From contig NZ_CP009228.1 in the NCBI RefSeq assembly GCF_000755145.1, forward strand, positions 2,589,694 through 2,653,693: DNA of 64,000 nucleotides, written 5' to 3'. Below are positions 19,401 to 27,984 of this stretch, in pieces. The translations under genes were made by a program, and so were the position numbers. This DNA comes from Treponema putidum (GTDB lineage Bacteria; Spirochaetota; Spirochaetia; Treponematales; Treponemataceae). The notes under the pieces were generated by a model, which saw nothing but the letters and a program-made list of their open reading frames with translations, made no database searches and was not told the origin of the DNA. Numbering within the stretch: the stretch's first letter is position 1; the number at the start of each line of letters is the position of its first letter.

Positions 19401-21235
19401 AAGGTATTGTTTTTATCCCATCTTTCTACTTCTTTTATGTTTCCTCTTATATCTTTTTTACTGATGTTTATGTTTTCCAATGGGTCGGTTGTTTTTGTTA
19501 TTTGAAGCGAAGCGTCTATCGAGTATTCCGTTTTTTGACTGTTTCCGTCGGGAAGGGTTGTTTTTATTACGCGGCCTAGTCCGTCATATTCATAATTTGT
19601 AGGATGTTTTAATTCGTTTAATTTTTCATATAAAAGGATTTGACTTGAGCTTCCGCTTAATTCATTTTGTATATCTCCTCCATAGAACACAGGCTGTCCT
19701 TCTCCTTTTTTTCTTCCGTCTTCATCATAATAAACCGCTCCCGAAACATTCCAGCCTGTTTGAGTAGAATCTATGGTTCCTTCAATGTATACTTCTCCTT
19801 CTTTGGCTGTGTAGTTTATTCTTCCCAGACCATCGTGGATTACTACCGTCTTCATTACTGCTTTATCTTCTTTTCTTGTGCTTATTTTGTTTTCGGTTAC
19901 GGTGTACCAGTATCTTTCTTCAGGTGTAAAGTATGTATATTTTGCGTAAGGGGTTTTGTCTGTGTCGTAGGGACTTCTCACCTCTGTTACTCTTCCAAAG
20001 CCGTCATATTTATAAGTCATTGTATTGTTTGCACTGTCCGTTTCCTTTAACTTTACGCCTAAGACGCTGTCCCATTCTATTTCGCTTGTGTAAGTTTGAT
20101 CTCCTTTTGCGCTTACTTCTTTTATTTCAATCGGGTATATGCCGTCTAAGTATTTGTACTCAATTCTTTTTCCGGTTGGAGCTGTTACTGCTTTTATACT
20201 TCCTTCATCCGTCCATTCTATACGGTTTATAAGGTAAGCGGACTGTGATGTGTATTGTTTTAGTTCGGTTAAGGCTCCCGTCTTACTGTCATAGCTTCCT
20301 TCTCTTTTGCGTAGGAGTTTATTGTTTGTATCTTTTACTTCTATTTTTTCAGGGTGTGCCTTAAAGTAGGCTTCTTCACTCGCCTCCTTCCAGTAAGTTA
20401 TTTCTGCCGTTATGTCGTCTTTTGTGTTTGTTACGTCTCCTTCATCATAGAGCTTTGTAACGTTGCCGTATTTATCGTATACATAGCGTTTAGACGTTTT
20501 TAGGTAACTATAGGGGCTATCTTTTTCTCTTTGAATTACTTCTTCTTTTATTATTCTCGCATGGGGAGATGTGTCTACTTCTATTTCTTTTTCGTTATAG
20601 GTAAATCCTCCGTATACGGTTTTGCTTTTTTTTACCATGCCTTTTCTATAATACTTATCGTTATAGTATTCGGTTTCTTGTACGGTTCCGCCCTCGCTTC
20701 TTTTTGTTACCTTGGCAAAGCCGTAGAATTCCTTTGTTTCTCTATCATAGTAGCCGTCTTCGTAGGTGTAATAGGTTGTATACTCTTGTTCTTTTGAAAA
20801 TATGCGGGCATCTCCTGCGTCGCACGGCAAAAAAGTTTCCTCGACGTATACCCGATACGCCTGCGGTACTTTTTTGCCTAACTCCTTGTATCTGCTCCAC
20901 CTATTTTCAAAAGTCCTGTCAGTGGGGTTTTTTAGTAAATTTAAAAGTTTAGTCCCCGATGTTTTGCCGAATGGCAAAACTCGAAGCTCAAAGAGGCGTA
21001 AGCAGCTTTGACAGGCGGACTGCTCAATTTTGTTTTTTAGCATTACGAAGAAAACAAAATTGAGCACCGCGCTTTTCGCTCCAATCTTTTTGCTGTATTT
21101 GTCTTCACAGGCAAGGCTCTTTCCTCCGGTCAGAGCTTGCTTTTCGATTACACAAACCGCAAAAAGGATTTCCGCTTCAATCGCTGTCCGAGAAGTTAAA
21201 CTATCTTGTTGTTTTAATAAATTCCTATTTTTCAT
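16373..21235 (-). CDS. Orphan Rhs/YD cassette with tip, immunity-like domain and next leader element in one frame
   Basis: From the leader ATG at 21235 the frame runs through the leader, an Rhs fragment starting at EQEYTTYYTYEDG (the longest copy besides the parental gene), second-lineage YD repeats, core and DPDG near residue 1310. The tip (RETKQSGKGTIDEPFIQITV to ILIAFTMKQEVF) continues with no stop into a membrane protein beginning MEILLVLINCSVLIF, then into element E5. The immunity start is visible at 17119 with AAGAGG upstream, so it can be made separately. Loss of two stop codons is unusual and may reflect slips in A runs. Tip activity unknown. Confidence 0.75.
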   Translation of the reverse strand: MKNRNLLKQQDSLTSRTAIEAEILFAVCVIEKQALTGGKSLACEDKYSKKIGAKSAVLNFVFFVMLKNKIEQSACQSCLRLFELRVLPFGKTSGTKLLNLLKNPTDRTFENRWSRYKELGKKVPQAYRVYVEETFLPCDAGDARIFSKEQEYTTYYTYEDGYYDRETKEFYGFAKVTKRSEGGTVQETEYYNDKYYRKGMVKKSKTVYGGFTYNEKEIEVDTSPHARIIKEEVIQREKDSPYSYLKTSKRYVYDKYGNVTKLYDEGDVTNTKDDITAEITYWKEASEEAYFKAHPEKIEVKDTNNKLLRKREGSYDSKTGALTELKQYTSQSAYLINRIEWTDEGSIKAVTAPTGKRIEYKYLDGIYPIEIKEVSAKGDQTYTSEIEWDSVLGVKLKETDSANNTMTYKYDGFGRVTEVRSPYDTDKTPYAKYTYFTPEERYWYTVTENKISTRKEDKAVMKTVVIHDGLGRINYTAKEGEVYIEGTIDSTQTGWNVSGAVYYDEDGRKKGEGQPVFYGGDIQNELSGSSSQILLYEKLNELKHPTNYEYDGLGRVIKTTLPDGNSQKTEYSIDASLQITKTTDPLENINISKKDIRGNIKEVERWDKNNTLLTKARYEYSVLGEMLKAYDAKDNLLAVNYDMLGRRISLESLDMGRKEWNYDDKGRLEYENDSVLRSKLASIKYEYDGLDRIIKIDYPFSEDVEYEYGVPGQKGAGEVIRKKDETGETKYEYGLLNEVKVETRTIKRGREFQKPVTAVFNYEADYLGRMQSISYPDGEVLSYSYDKGGQLKGVIGKKGIETYRYVDNILYDEHGQRVYIKYGNGVETRYKYDPARRWLKDIKTENKDKNLVFQKINYNFDAVGNVGGYINTSSKYETSQSYSYDNLYQLIKAEGTHKQYGGINPNPDNPHPSNPLHTNKYRQTFAFDIIGNMTNKDSTTNIQGGSIGTTDDTKLNYELDYEYDSKYAHRLIRAGNRYYRYDANGNITAEKDGPFTEKEEFTFTYSYFAEHDVYGVDYGFDLEPPEDDPANLESGGTTSTTPTGGYRRDYTWNERNLLIKSDDKLNTVIYRYGDDGQRALKFTQQSNSETLYFNNFYSVHQVAHEPNHEHGLRVSKHIFVGNSRLVTAMTHTDNHGDTTEQTEKRYYYHADHLQSAQFITNAKGEQYEHIEYTPYGELWIEETAPGIDKLPFRFTGKELDEETGLYYYGARYLDPKYSRWLSGDPALNEYIPKAPIDDEAKKHNENLPGMGGVFNVVNLHVYHYAGNNPVKYTDPDGRETKQSGKGTIDEPFIQITVTNAETDAYKYTTTINYISYMDNGKIFEQYSINSSFLIKDTEAGTKLANDMNVGIDIGYTLISSILIAFTMKQEVFMEILLVLINCSVLIFIFLFLGRWLIRPFNKKYLYIYDPDTDFRERIYKIKEISEFILRFIACYLIVSLGTKLITYVCMIILGFISGLLIEEDRGKRKKVGFRIMKFNCNRKLPINFTSRTVIVRERKQFIKIAFAVHLSAAISAERYRSDSGALKSPVLNFVFFIMLKNKIEQSAAQSCLKNNLLEVFPLTVGSGKTMAFENRHDGCKEREKINRRRIGYTSRKLFCRATQEMPELNDYIPIIPILEK
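16419..16810 (-). repeat. Truncated, chimeric multi-hairpin element E5
   Basis: Lacks the TTTTGAAAATA end. The inner stem is mismatched: its left arm (GGCAAAAAAGT) is of the E3 type and its right arm (TTAATTTTTT) of the E4 type, so it is a recombinant between two element types. Variable hairpin GCTCAATTTTGTTTT/AAAACAAAATTGAGC. Read in frame from the preceding immunity-like gene. Confidence 0.75.
16800..17119 (-). CDS. Membrane protein, probable immunity partner fused to its toxin frame
   Basis: An internal ATG at 17119 with AAGAGG seven bases upstream begins a segment with about three helices (LLVLINCSVLIFIFLFLG, FILRFIACYLIVSLG, TYVCMIILGFISGLLI). Because it lies at the position an immunity gene holds in other cassettes, I read it as one, although it shares the toxin's frame. 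No stop occurs before the next leader element; a one-base shift after the A run near 16835 would give a stop within a few codons. The 3' limit is approximate. Confidence 0.5.
20792..21235 (-). repeat. Multi-hairpin leader element E6
   Basis: GGCAAAAAAGT-type inner stem; variable hairpin GCTCAATTTTGTTTT/AAAACAAAATTGAGC. An extra insert between them holds the stems GTTTTGCC/GGCAAAAC and TCAAAG/CTTTGA. The insert keeps the frame. The distal module is the GCAAGGCTCT/AGAGCTTGC type. Edge GTTAAAC. Confidence 0.85.
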
Positions 21236-21361
21236 TTTTTCCATTTCTTTACTGGTTACCTTAAAGTTTTTTTTACCACCCACCATATGAATATAAATTA
21301 ACAAAATACATACCAAAAATACAAATACAATCAAAAAAAGAAGGTAAATTTTCCATTTCAT
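21236..21361 (-). pseudogene. Remnant of a membrane or exported protein ahead of E6
   Basis: MKWKIYLLFLIVFVFLVCI begins a 42-residue segment with one strong hydrophobic helix that runs in frame into the E6 leader. It sits where the immunity gene of the previous cassette should end, so it is probably the surviving N-terminus of such a gene. Confidence 0.4.
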
Positions 21362-21423
21362 CTCTCATTCTTGTTTTTTAAATCTTAAAATATCCATAAC
21401 AAAATCATTAGCAATAGCTCGGG

Positions 21424-21550
21424 GTTATACCACATTGTCTAAAAAAGTTTTATTTCTACATATATACACCGTTTCTTTTTCCTTTATTTTATTATATACC
21501 AATAATTTATTATCTTTGAGCCTTATTACATAAAATTTATTTTCTATATT
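21424..21550 (-). pseudogene. Short coding remnant
   Basis: Between the TPR lipoprotein and E6 a short frame reads NKFYVIRLKDNKLLVYNK, then a charged stretch to LDNVV and a stop. It has no start codon or partner. It looks like a fragment of a decayed small gene; nothing else is seen in the remaining sequence of this gap. Confidence 0.25.
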
Positions 21551-21639
21551 TTATTTGCACAAATTCATTGTTTATCTATCCAACCTTCTGCACATAATTA
21601 GACAATAAGTATAAATCATTTACAAAAAACATATTAACC

Positions 21640-22752
21640 TCAATTATTTTTTTTACTATTATAAACTACTTCACAGTCATTTGCAAGCTTTAAAAACATA
21701 CCTTTTTGATATTCATCCTTCGTCTGTTCAGACAGACTTCGATAAATTTTTGCTTTTACTTGATAAAAATCATAATAATCAGGAAATAAATTTATACCTT
21801 CTTCTAAACAATCAATGGCCTCATTCAATTCATTTTTTGAGTATAAAGCGACGGCTTTATTATAAAATACTACTTCATTACTGCCGCCTAAATTTATAGC
21901 CATATCCAAATCTTTTATCGAATTATCATAATTTTTCAATATAAAATAAATACTACCTCTCCATGTATAAGCCTCAGCATCAGTATTATTAATCTTAATA
22001 TATTTATTAAAAGCATTTATTGCATTATCATATTCTTTTAAAGCATAACAAGAAAGGCCTATATGAAAATAAATATCGTTGGAACGATATTTTAACTTCA
22101 AGGCTTTATAATAATCGGATAATGCACTATTATAATCTTTTATCGTTTCATAAAACAAACCTCGTGAAAAATAAGCATCGGAATCCCTCGGGTTTAATTT
22201 TAATGCTTGTGTATAATTTAAAATAGCATTGTCATAATCTTTCAGACGATAAAATATCTCTCCTCTATTTTTAAAATGCAAAGAATCCTTCGGGTCTAAT
22301 TTTATTGCACTATTAATATCACAAAGTGCTTTCTCGAAATCACCAAATTCTAAATAACAAGACGATCTATTGTTATAAGCTCTAGGATCATTGGGAATTA
22401 ATTCTATCACTCTAGAAAAATCTACAATAGCTTCATTATATTTCATCATTGCATAAAAAATAAGACCTCGCAGTAAAATAGATTCTTCATAATTAGGATT
22501 TATTTTTAATGATCTGTTTATATCATGTATTGCTAAATCATAATAGCCGGATAAGCTGTAATAATAACCTCGCTCATAATAGAGTTTATAATTATTGGGG
22601 TCTTTCTCAATTTGTCTTTCATATTTACTAAGATTCATTTGATATATAATAAAACTATCTTTCTCCGTTATTTCACTATTTGGAATAGAATTACAAGAAA
22701 TAAACTCATACAAAACAATTGGCACTAAAATAACAAAAATTATTTTTTTCAT
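21640..22752 (-). CDS. Tetratricopeptide-repeat lipoprotein, probable immunity protein
   Basis: 370 residues: signal peptide with lipobox (YEFISC), then about nine 34-residue TPR units from residue ~50 to ~345, with typical pairs such as YYERGYYYSLSGYYDLAIHD and YNNRSSCYLEFGDFEKAL. TPR arrays bind other proteins. The ATG overlaps the stop of the upstream Rhs fragment (ATGCAATGA), so it is co-translated with that toxin tip and is its likely immunity protein. A general scaffold role cannot be excluded. Confidence 0.8.
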   Translation of the reverse strand: MKKIIFVILVPIVLYEFISCNSIPNSEITEKDSFIIYQMNLSKYERQIEKDPNNYKLYYERGYYYSLSGYYDLAIHDINRSLKINPNYEESILLRGLIFYAMMKYNEAIVDFSRVIELIPNDPRAYNNRSSCYLEFGDFEKALCDINSAIKLDPKDSLHFKNRGEIFYRLKDYDNAILNYTQALKLNPRDSDAYFSRGLFYETIKDYNSALSDYYKALKLKYRSNDIYFHIGLSCYALKEYDNAINAFNKYIKINNTDAEAYTWRGSIYFILKNYDNSIKDLDMAINLGGSNEVVFYNKAVALYSKNELNEAIDCLEEGINLFPDYYDFYQVKAKIYRSLSEQTKDEYQKGMFLKLANDCEVVYNSKKNN

Positions 22753-23354
22753 TGCATATTCTCCTTATCATTATTTTCAAATATTTTAAATTCAGGTATG
22801 TTCATCTCAGTTTCTTTTATATCCGGTGTTTTTACACCGATTCTTTTCTTTTCCCAATCAATAAAAAATTTTAATTTATTATTAATTGGAATTTTCAACA
22901 CTTTATATTTTTCATAAATAAATTTTACAAATTTAATAAATGCTTTTCCATAATCAATAGGATGCATCCATGATGCTTTAAAAGACATCCACATTCCTTG
23001 AAATATTCCTTCATCTTGCAAACCTTCTAACTTTGCAAAAATTGAAACAAGTAAATCATCAATAAAAAACCATTTTCCATCCGGATCGGTATACTTAATC
23101 GGATTATTCCCCGCGTAGTGGTATACATGCAAGTTTACAACATTAAATACTCCACCCAGTCCCGGCAGGTTCTCGTTGTGTTTCTTCGCTTCGTCATTTA
23201 CAGGAGCTTTAGGTATGTAATCATTTAATGCCGGGTCTCCTGACAACCACCTCGAATATTTCGGGTCAAGGTACCTCGCTCCATAGTAATATAAACTCGT
23301 TTCCTCTTCAAGCTTCTTGCCTGCAAATTTAATATCAATCTTTTTCATACACAA
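22749..23354 (-). CDS. Very short orphan Rhs core fragment with unknown tip, no leader element
   Basis: 201 residues. A short unrelated start (MCMKKIDIKF) joins the core at AGKKLEEETSLYYYGARYL, so only the last ~95 residues of the core remain (NENLPGLGGVFN, YAGNNPIKYTDPDG). The tip starts KWFFIDDLLVSIFAKLEG and ends NDKENMQ, lysine- and aromatic-rich, of unknown activity. It overlaps the lipoprotein gene upstream by 20 bases. It is the only cassette in the window whose fragment is not headed by a hairpin element, so it arose by another deletion. Confidence 0.75.
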   Translation of the reverse strand: MCMKKIDIKFAGKKLEEETSLYYYGARYLDPKYSRWLSGDPALNDYIPKAPVNDEAKKHNENLPGLGGVFNVVNLHVYHYAGNNPIKYTDPDGKWFFIDDLLVSIFAKLEGLQDEGIFQGMWMSFKASWMHPIDYGKAFIKFVKFIYEKYKVLKIPINNKLKFFIDWEKKRIGVKTPDIKETEMNIPEFKIFENNDKENMQ

Positions 23355-23886
23355 AAACTTCAGAATTGCTAATATGATATTTATTTAAAATTAACTTGGG
23401 CATTTTATAATAAACTCCTTCTTCACCTTTCTTATAAAATACAGCTTCACTATTCTGCATAATATATGTATCTTTAACACGTTTAGAATCTTTGTAATAA
23501 ACGTCTATCACCATTCCCTCTTCCCAATACAATTCAATACCTTTATAATATTTAATCTTTACTTTATTATTTCTTACTTTTATCCGTTTAGCTGAATATA
23601 ATAAGGTCATAAAGCGTGCAAGCTGAGCACTGTTTTCGGGTAATTCTATCTTTATAGGATTACTATTCCGAATATCTTCTTCTGTAATCAAATCATGGTA
23701 CGGAGAACTTCTGCCAAAAAAACATTCTTCTCCCCAAAACCAATTGCTGTCTACAATATAAATATTGACCCACCCGACTTCATCAATTTGATTTTTATAT
23801 TTTATATATTCCAATTCATAGGATTTGCATGAAACCAATGTAAAAATTACCGTAATAATCAAAGTCAAAAATAATTTTTTTTTCAT
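23335..23886 (-). CDS. Lipoprotein, probable immunity protein of the HExxH toxin
   Basis: 183 residues from the ATG at 23886, which is followed by nine A and gives MKKKLFLTLIITVIFTLVSC, a complete signal peptide and lipobox. The mature part is a small soluble domain (VGWVNIYIVDSNWFW, IELYWEEGMVIDVYYK). It starts a few bases after the stop of the metallopeptidase tip and overlaps the next Rhs fragment. Its surface or periplasmic location suits a secreted peptidase target. Family unknown. Confidence 0.7.
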   Translation of the reverse strand: MKKKLFLTLIITVIFTLVSCKSYELEYIKYKNQIDEVGWVNIYIVDSNWFWGEECFFGRSSPYHDLITEEDIRNSNPIKIELPENSAQLARFMTLLYSAKRIKVRNNKVKIKYYKGIELYWEEGMVIDVYYKDSKRVKDTYIMQNSEAVFYKKGEEGVYYKMPKLILNKYHISNSEVFVYEKD

Positions 23887-23896
23887 ATCATTTACC

Positions 23897-25354
23897 TTAT
23901 TGATTATTTTTAAATTTTGGTAATGCAGGATTCTCTTTAAAACTCTTAGGGAATAAACGAGCAGAAATGTAGTCATTTCGTATAGGTTCACCTAGCTGTA
24001 TAGCTGCTCGATTTGTCATTTGGACGGCATTATATTCTTCTGCATTATGCCATTTATAACCAACACTCTTATCTTTACTACGTTCTTGCAATTTATATTC
24101 AACTAAATGTCCATATGCATGGCAGATCTCATGAAATAACGCCGTATCAGGACTTCCATAAGAACCAGTCCCATCATTTATAAAATATACTAAATCGGGA
24201 TCATAAAATATATTTATATTTTTAGAAGCAAAGAATCTAGGTATACTATATCTTGTAACACGAGATTTTTTTATTGTTGCAATATTTTTTGCTTGCGAAA
24301 CACTTTTTATAATATCTTTTGCATACGAACTTTCTTTCAAATAAATAAAGTTATCTTTCACGGAATTTATAAATTCATCTTCTGTTCCGTATTCACGTGT
24401 ATGTTTATTGTAAAAATCATTCTTTTCATCATCCCATATATAAGTATTTCCATCTTCACCTATAGCTCTGATTTCCATTCCATCTGGATCAGTATAAGTA
24501 ATAGGGTTATTGCCTCCATAGTGATACACACTTAAGTTGGCTGTGTTGTAAATTCCACCAGAAGCACCATAGTAATCTTTTGAAACGTACTCTCCTAACG
24601 CAGGATCCCCGCTCAGCCACCTCGAATATTTCGGATCCAAGTATCTAGCTCCATAATAATACAATCCTGTTTCCTCATCCAGCTCTTTCCCCGTAAACCT
24701 AAACGGTAACTTATCGATTCCGGGAGCAGTCTCTTCTATCCAGAGTTCCCCATAGGGCGTATATTCTATGTGTTCATACTGTTCTCCTCTGACATTTGTT
24801 ATAAACTGTGCGCTTTGTAGGTGATCTGCATGATAATAATATCTTTTTTCTGTCTGCTCGGTTGTGTCACCGTTATTATCAGCATGTGTCATAGCAGTTA
24901 CTAATCTTGAGTTTCCGACAAAGATGTGTTTGCTTACTTTTAGCCCGTGTTCGTGTTCTTTTGAAAATATGCGGGCATCTCCTGCGTCGCACGGCAAAAA
25001 AGTGTCCTCGACGTATACCCGATACGCCTGCGGTACTTTTTTGCCTAACTCCTTGTATCTGCTCCACCTATTTTCAAAAGTCCTTTCAGTGGAGCGGTTT
25101 AGTAATAAGTTGTTTTTTAAGCAGCTTTGAGCGGCGGACTGCTCAATTTTGTTTTTTAGCATTACGAAGAAAACAAAATTGAGCACCGCGCTTTTCGCTC
25201 CAATCTTTTTGCTGTATTTGTCTTCACAGGCAAGGCTCTTTCCTCCGGTCAGAGCTTGCTTTTCGATTACACAAACCGCAAAAAGGATTTCCGCTTCAAT
25301 CGCTGTCCGAGAGAGATAGTTAGGTTGTGAAAAAAAGCAAGGGGTTGTTTTCAT
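23897..25354 (-). CDS. Orphan Rhs core with HExxH zinc-metallopeptidase tip
   Basis: Leader fused in frame to a fragment starting at HEHGLKVSKH, then core and YTDPDG near residue 291. The tip (~190 residues) carries ALFHEICHAYGHL, an intact HExxH zinc motif with the glutamate base, and WHNAEEYNAV about 27 residues later, whose glutamate is a candidate third ligand. This layout fits the M91-like effector peptidases found at the ends of Rhs proteins, though the exact family needs a profile search. It is the only one of three related tips in this window with the full motif. Confidence 0.8.
   Translation of the reverse strand: MKTTPCFFSQPNYLSRTAIEAEILFAVCVIEKQALTGGKSLACEDKYSKKIGAKSAVLNFVFFVMLKNKIEQSAAQSCLKNNLLLNRSTERTFENRWSRYKELGKKVPQAYRVYVEDTFLPCDAGDARIFSKEHEHGLKVSKHIFVGNSRLVTAMTHADNNGDTTEQTEKRYYYHADHLQSAQFITNVRGEQYEHIEYTPYGELWIEETAPGIDKLPFRFTGKELDEETGLYYYGARYLDPKYSRWLSGDPALGEYVSKDYYGASGGIYNTANLSVYHYGGNNPITYTDPDGMEIRAIGEDGNTYIWDDEKNDFYNKHTREYGTEDEFINSVKDNFIYLKESSYAKDIIKSVSQAKNIATIKKSRVTRYSIPRFFASKNINIFYDPDLVYFINDGTGSYGSPDTALFHEICHAYGHLVEYKLQERSKDKSVGYKWHNAEEYNAVQMTNRAAIQLGEPIRNDYISARLFPKSFKENPALPKFKNNQ
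24959..25354 (-). repeat. Multi-hairpin leader element E7
   Basis: GGCAAAAAAGT-type inner stem, no GTTTTTCCGCTT stem, variable hairpin GCTCAATTTTGTTTT/AAAACAAAATTGAGC, and distal module of the GCAAGGCTCT/AGAGCTTGC type. Edge GTTAGGT. Confidence 0.85.
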
Positions 25355-25405
25355 AGTTTTTTTTGTTATTTCTACTAGAATATTTACAAGCCTTCAGAAT
25401 TATTT

Positions 25406-26011
25406 TTAAAATTTAGTAAATTTAATGCCACATATTTCAAACATATTTTCTTCAAATGTTTTTTCATTTTTTTCCTCCTTATATAGAAGCTTATCTTTTT
25501 GTGGAACAAATTGATTAAAATAATAATATAATTGATTAGCCCACATATGACTCTCTGCATTTGCAGTATCCCCATAAACAACATTAGCATGCTCTTTATT
25601 GCGTATATGTAAATAAAATGGCTGATGTATACCTTGTATATCAGAATATTTTTTATAGTTATTATTAAATATTAACCTTGCATTGATTTGCTTACTAATG
25701 ATATGAAATTCATCTGCGGTCAATTTACCCACTAAGTTATGTTGAGACTTTGAATTAAAAAACACAATACATTTTTCATAGTTTTTTGAAGCAAGAAAAA
25801 TAATATGCCAATAAAATTTATTATCACCATTATTACTTATTCTTGCAGGAACAGCTATTTCATAAAATTCCCATATATCATCACCATTAAAATATGATTT
25901 TAAAAATACAGTTGCCTTATCATTGTTTATAATTAAAGAAGGAAATTCAAATCCGTATAATAATTCAAAATATAACATAATAATAATAATTAATGAATAT
26001 TTTTTTTTCAT
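25406..26011 (-). CDS. Exported probable immunity protein of the HELAR tip
   Basis: 201 residues from the ATG at 26011, which overlaps the toxin stop (CGATGA) and is followed by nine A in frame. Signal peptide KKKYSLIIIIMLYFELLYG, then a soluble domain with no recognised motif (WEFYEIAVPARISNNGDNKF, FNQFVPQKDKLL). The exported location matches a peptidase acting outside the cytoplasm. Confidence 0.7.
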   Translation of the reverse strand: MKKKYSLIIIIMLYFELLYGFEFPSLIINNDKATVFLKSYFNGDDIWEFYEIAVPARISNNGDNKFYWHIIFLASKNYEKCIVFFNSKSQHNLVGKLTADEFHIISKQINARLIFNNNYKKYSDIQGIHQPFYLHIRNKEHANVVYGDTANAESHMWANQLYYYFNQFVPQKDKLLYKEEKNEKTFEENMFEICGIKFTKF

Positions 26012-27984
26012 CGCATCATTCTCCACATTTCCATTTTCCTTTTAGTAGCAACTTCTGATCTTATAGGAATGGTTTCACCACTATAGTTTGACCGATAATT
26101 ATATCCAAAATACAAATATACCTGATTCTCAATATTAACAGCATTTGCTTCTTTTCTAGGATTATAATAAAATGATCCATCTTTTGATTTTGTTCTATCT
26201 AAATTCATTGCATAATTTCCCATCATATTATCATAGGCACGAGCTAATTCATGAGCAATAATCCCAACTGGATATAAGTGTATACCTGAATCAATATATT
26301 CAATATCAGGAGAAAAATAAATATCGGAATCAACTGGTATTCCTAATTTCTTCTCCTTCTCCCCAGCTTGAGATCCACACATCGGATCAGGGAAATGTAC
26401 ATTATTAGGCAAGATTTTTACGGTTATATCCTTATTTCTTTTTATAGCATCAAGCATATTTTTAAATTCTGCAGAAGCTGCAGAAGCTAAATCAAGTAAT
26501 TTTTCAATTTTTTTTACGTAATTAGGGTCATCAGATGACGAACCATCAATTATTAATATTCTTCCATCCGGATCTACATACTTCACCGGATTATTCCCCG
26601 CGTAGTGGTAAACGTGCAAGTTTACAACGTTAAACACGCCTCCCATACCGGGTAAATTCTCATTATGCTTTTTCGCTTCATCATCTATCGGGGCTTTAGG
26701 GATATAATCATTCAATGCCGGATCGCCTGACAACCATCTACTGTATTTCGGGTCTAAGTACCTCGATCCATAGTAGTACAGTCCAGTCTCTTCATCAAGT
26801 TCCTTGCCGGTAAATCTAAACGGTAACTTATCGATTCCGGGAGCAGTCTCTTCAATCCATAACTCTCCGTATGGTGTATACTCTATGTGTTCATACTGTT
26901 CGCCTCTGGCATTTGTTATAAACTGTGCGCTTTGTAGGTGATCTGCGTGATAATAATATCTTTTTTCTGTCTGCTCGGTTGTGTCTCCATTATTATCCGC
27001 ATGTGTCATAGCAGTTACTAACCGCGAGTTTCCGACAAAGATGTGTTTGCTTACTCTAAGCCCGTGCTCGTGATTAGGTTCATGGGCAACTTGGTGTACC
27101 GAATAAAAGTTATTAAAATACAATGTCTCGCTATTACTCTGTTGAGTAAATTTTAAGGCTCTCTGTCCGTCATCTCCGTAGCGGTATATCACTGTGTTTA
27201 ACTTATCGTCTGATTTTATCAAGAGATTTCTTTCGTTCCATGTGTAGTCTCGTCGATAGCCTCCTGTAGGTGTAGTACTTGTTGTGCCTCCGCTTTCTAG
27301 GTTTGCAGGGTCATCTTCGGGAGGTTCTAGGTCAAATCCGTAGTCTACGCCGTATACATCGTGTTCTGCAAAGTATGAGTAGGTAAATGTTATTTCTTCT
27401 TTGTCGCTGAACTTTCCATCTTTTTCTGCAGTGATGTTGCCGTTGGCGTCGTATCGGTAATATCTATTGCCCGCTCTTATTAAGCGGTGGGCGTATTTAC
27501 TGTCATACTCATAATCCAGTTCGTAGTTTAGTTTTGTGTCATCCGTAGTTCCTATTGAGCCTCCGGAAAGGTTTGTAGTACTGCTCTTATTCGTCATGTT
27601 CCCTATTATGTCGAAGGCAAATGTTTGCCTGTATTTATTTGTGTGTAAGGGATTTGACGGATGCGGGTTATCGGGGTTAGGGTTTATTCCTCCGTATTGT
27701 TTGTGCGTGCCTTCGGCTTTTATAAGTTGGTACAAATTGTCATAACTGTAGCTTTGACTTGTTTCATACTTACTAGCCGTGTTTATATACCCTTCTACAT
27801 TCCCTACGGCATCAAAGTTATAATTTATTTTTTGGAATACCAAATTCTTATCTTTGTTTTCTGTCTTTATGTCTTTTAACCAACGCCGTGCAGGGTCATA
27901 GTTGTATCTTGTTTCTACTCCGTTTCCGTATTTGATGTAGACTCTTTGCGCATGTTCGTCATTTTTTTGAAAATATGCGGGCAA
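26008..27984 (-). CDS. Orphan Rhs/YD cassette with metallopeptidase-like tip lacking a zinc histidine (HELAR)
   Basis: The fragment starts at DEHAQRVYIKYGNG and mixes first-lineage (HAQR) and second-lineage (PARRWLKDIK) YD sequence, then core and YVDPDG near residue 460. The tip has VGIIAHELARAYDNMMG, where HExxH is expected, and PRKEANAV downstream. The second histidine is arginine (CGT, one change from CAT), so zinc binding should fail. Unlike other cassettes, the leader element is one base out of frame here: its own frame stops at 27959 just after FSKK. Confidence 0.75.
   Translation of the reverse strand: MPAYFQKNDEHAQRVYIKYGNGVETRYNYDPARRWLKDIKTENKDKNLVFQKINYNFDAVGNVEGYINTASKYETSQSYSYDNLYQLIKAEGTHKQYGGINPNPDNPHPSNPLHTNKYRQTFAFDIIGNMTNKSSTTNLSGGSIGTTDDTKLNYELDYEYDSKYAHRLIRAGNRYYRYDANGNITAEKDGKFSDKEEITFTYSYFAEHDVYGVDYGFDLEPPEDDPANLESGGTTSTTPTGGYRRDYTWNERNLLIKSDDKLNTVIYRYGDDGQRALKFTQQSNSETLYFNNFYSVHQVAHEPNHEHGLRVSKHIFVGNSRLVTAMTHADNNGDTTEQTEKRYYYHADHLQSAQFITNARGEQYEHIEYTPYGELWIEETAPGIDKLPFRFTGKELDEETGLYYYGSRYLDPKYSRWLSGDPALNDYIPKAPIDDEAKKHNENLPGMGGVFNVVNLHVYHYAGNNPVKYVDPDGRILIIDGSSSDDPNYVKKIEKLLDLASAASAEFKNMLDAIKRNKDITVKILPNNVHFPDPMCGSQAGEKEKKLGIPVDSDIYFSPDIEYIDSGIHLYPVGIIAHELARAYDNMMGNYAMNLDRTKSKDGSFYYNPRKEANAVNIENQVYLYFGYNYRSNYSGETIPIRSEVATKRKMEMWRMMR

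Noticed and set aside
25384..25590. Small lysine-rich minus-strand frame
   Set aside because: Overlaps the exported immunity gene in another frame; the exported gene has a signal peptide and coupled start.
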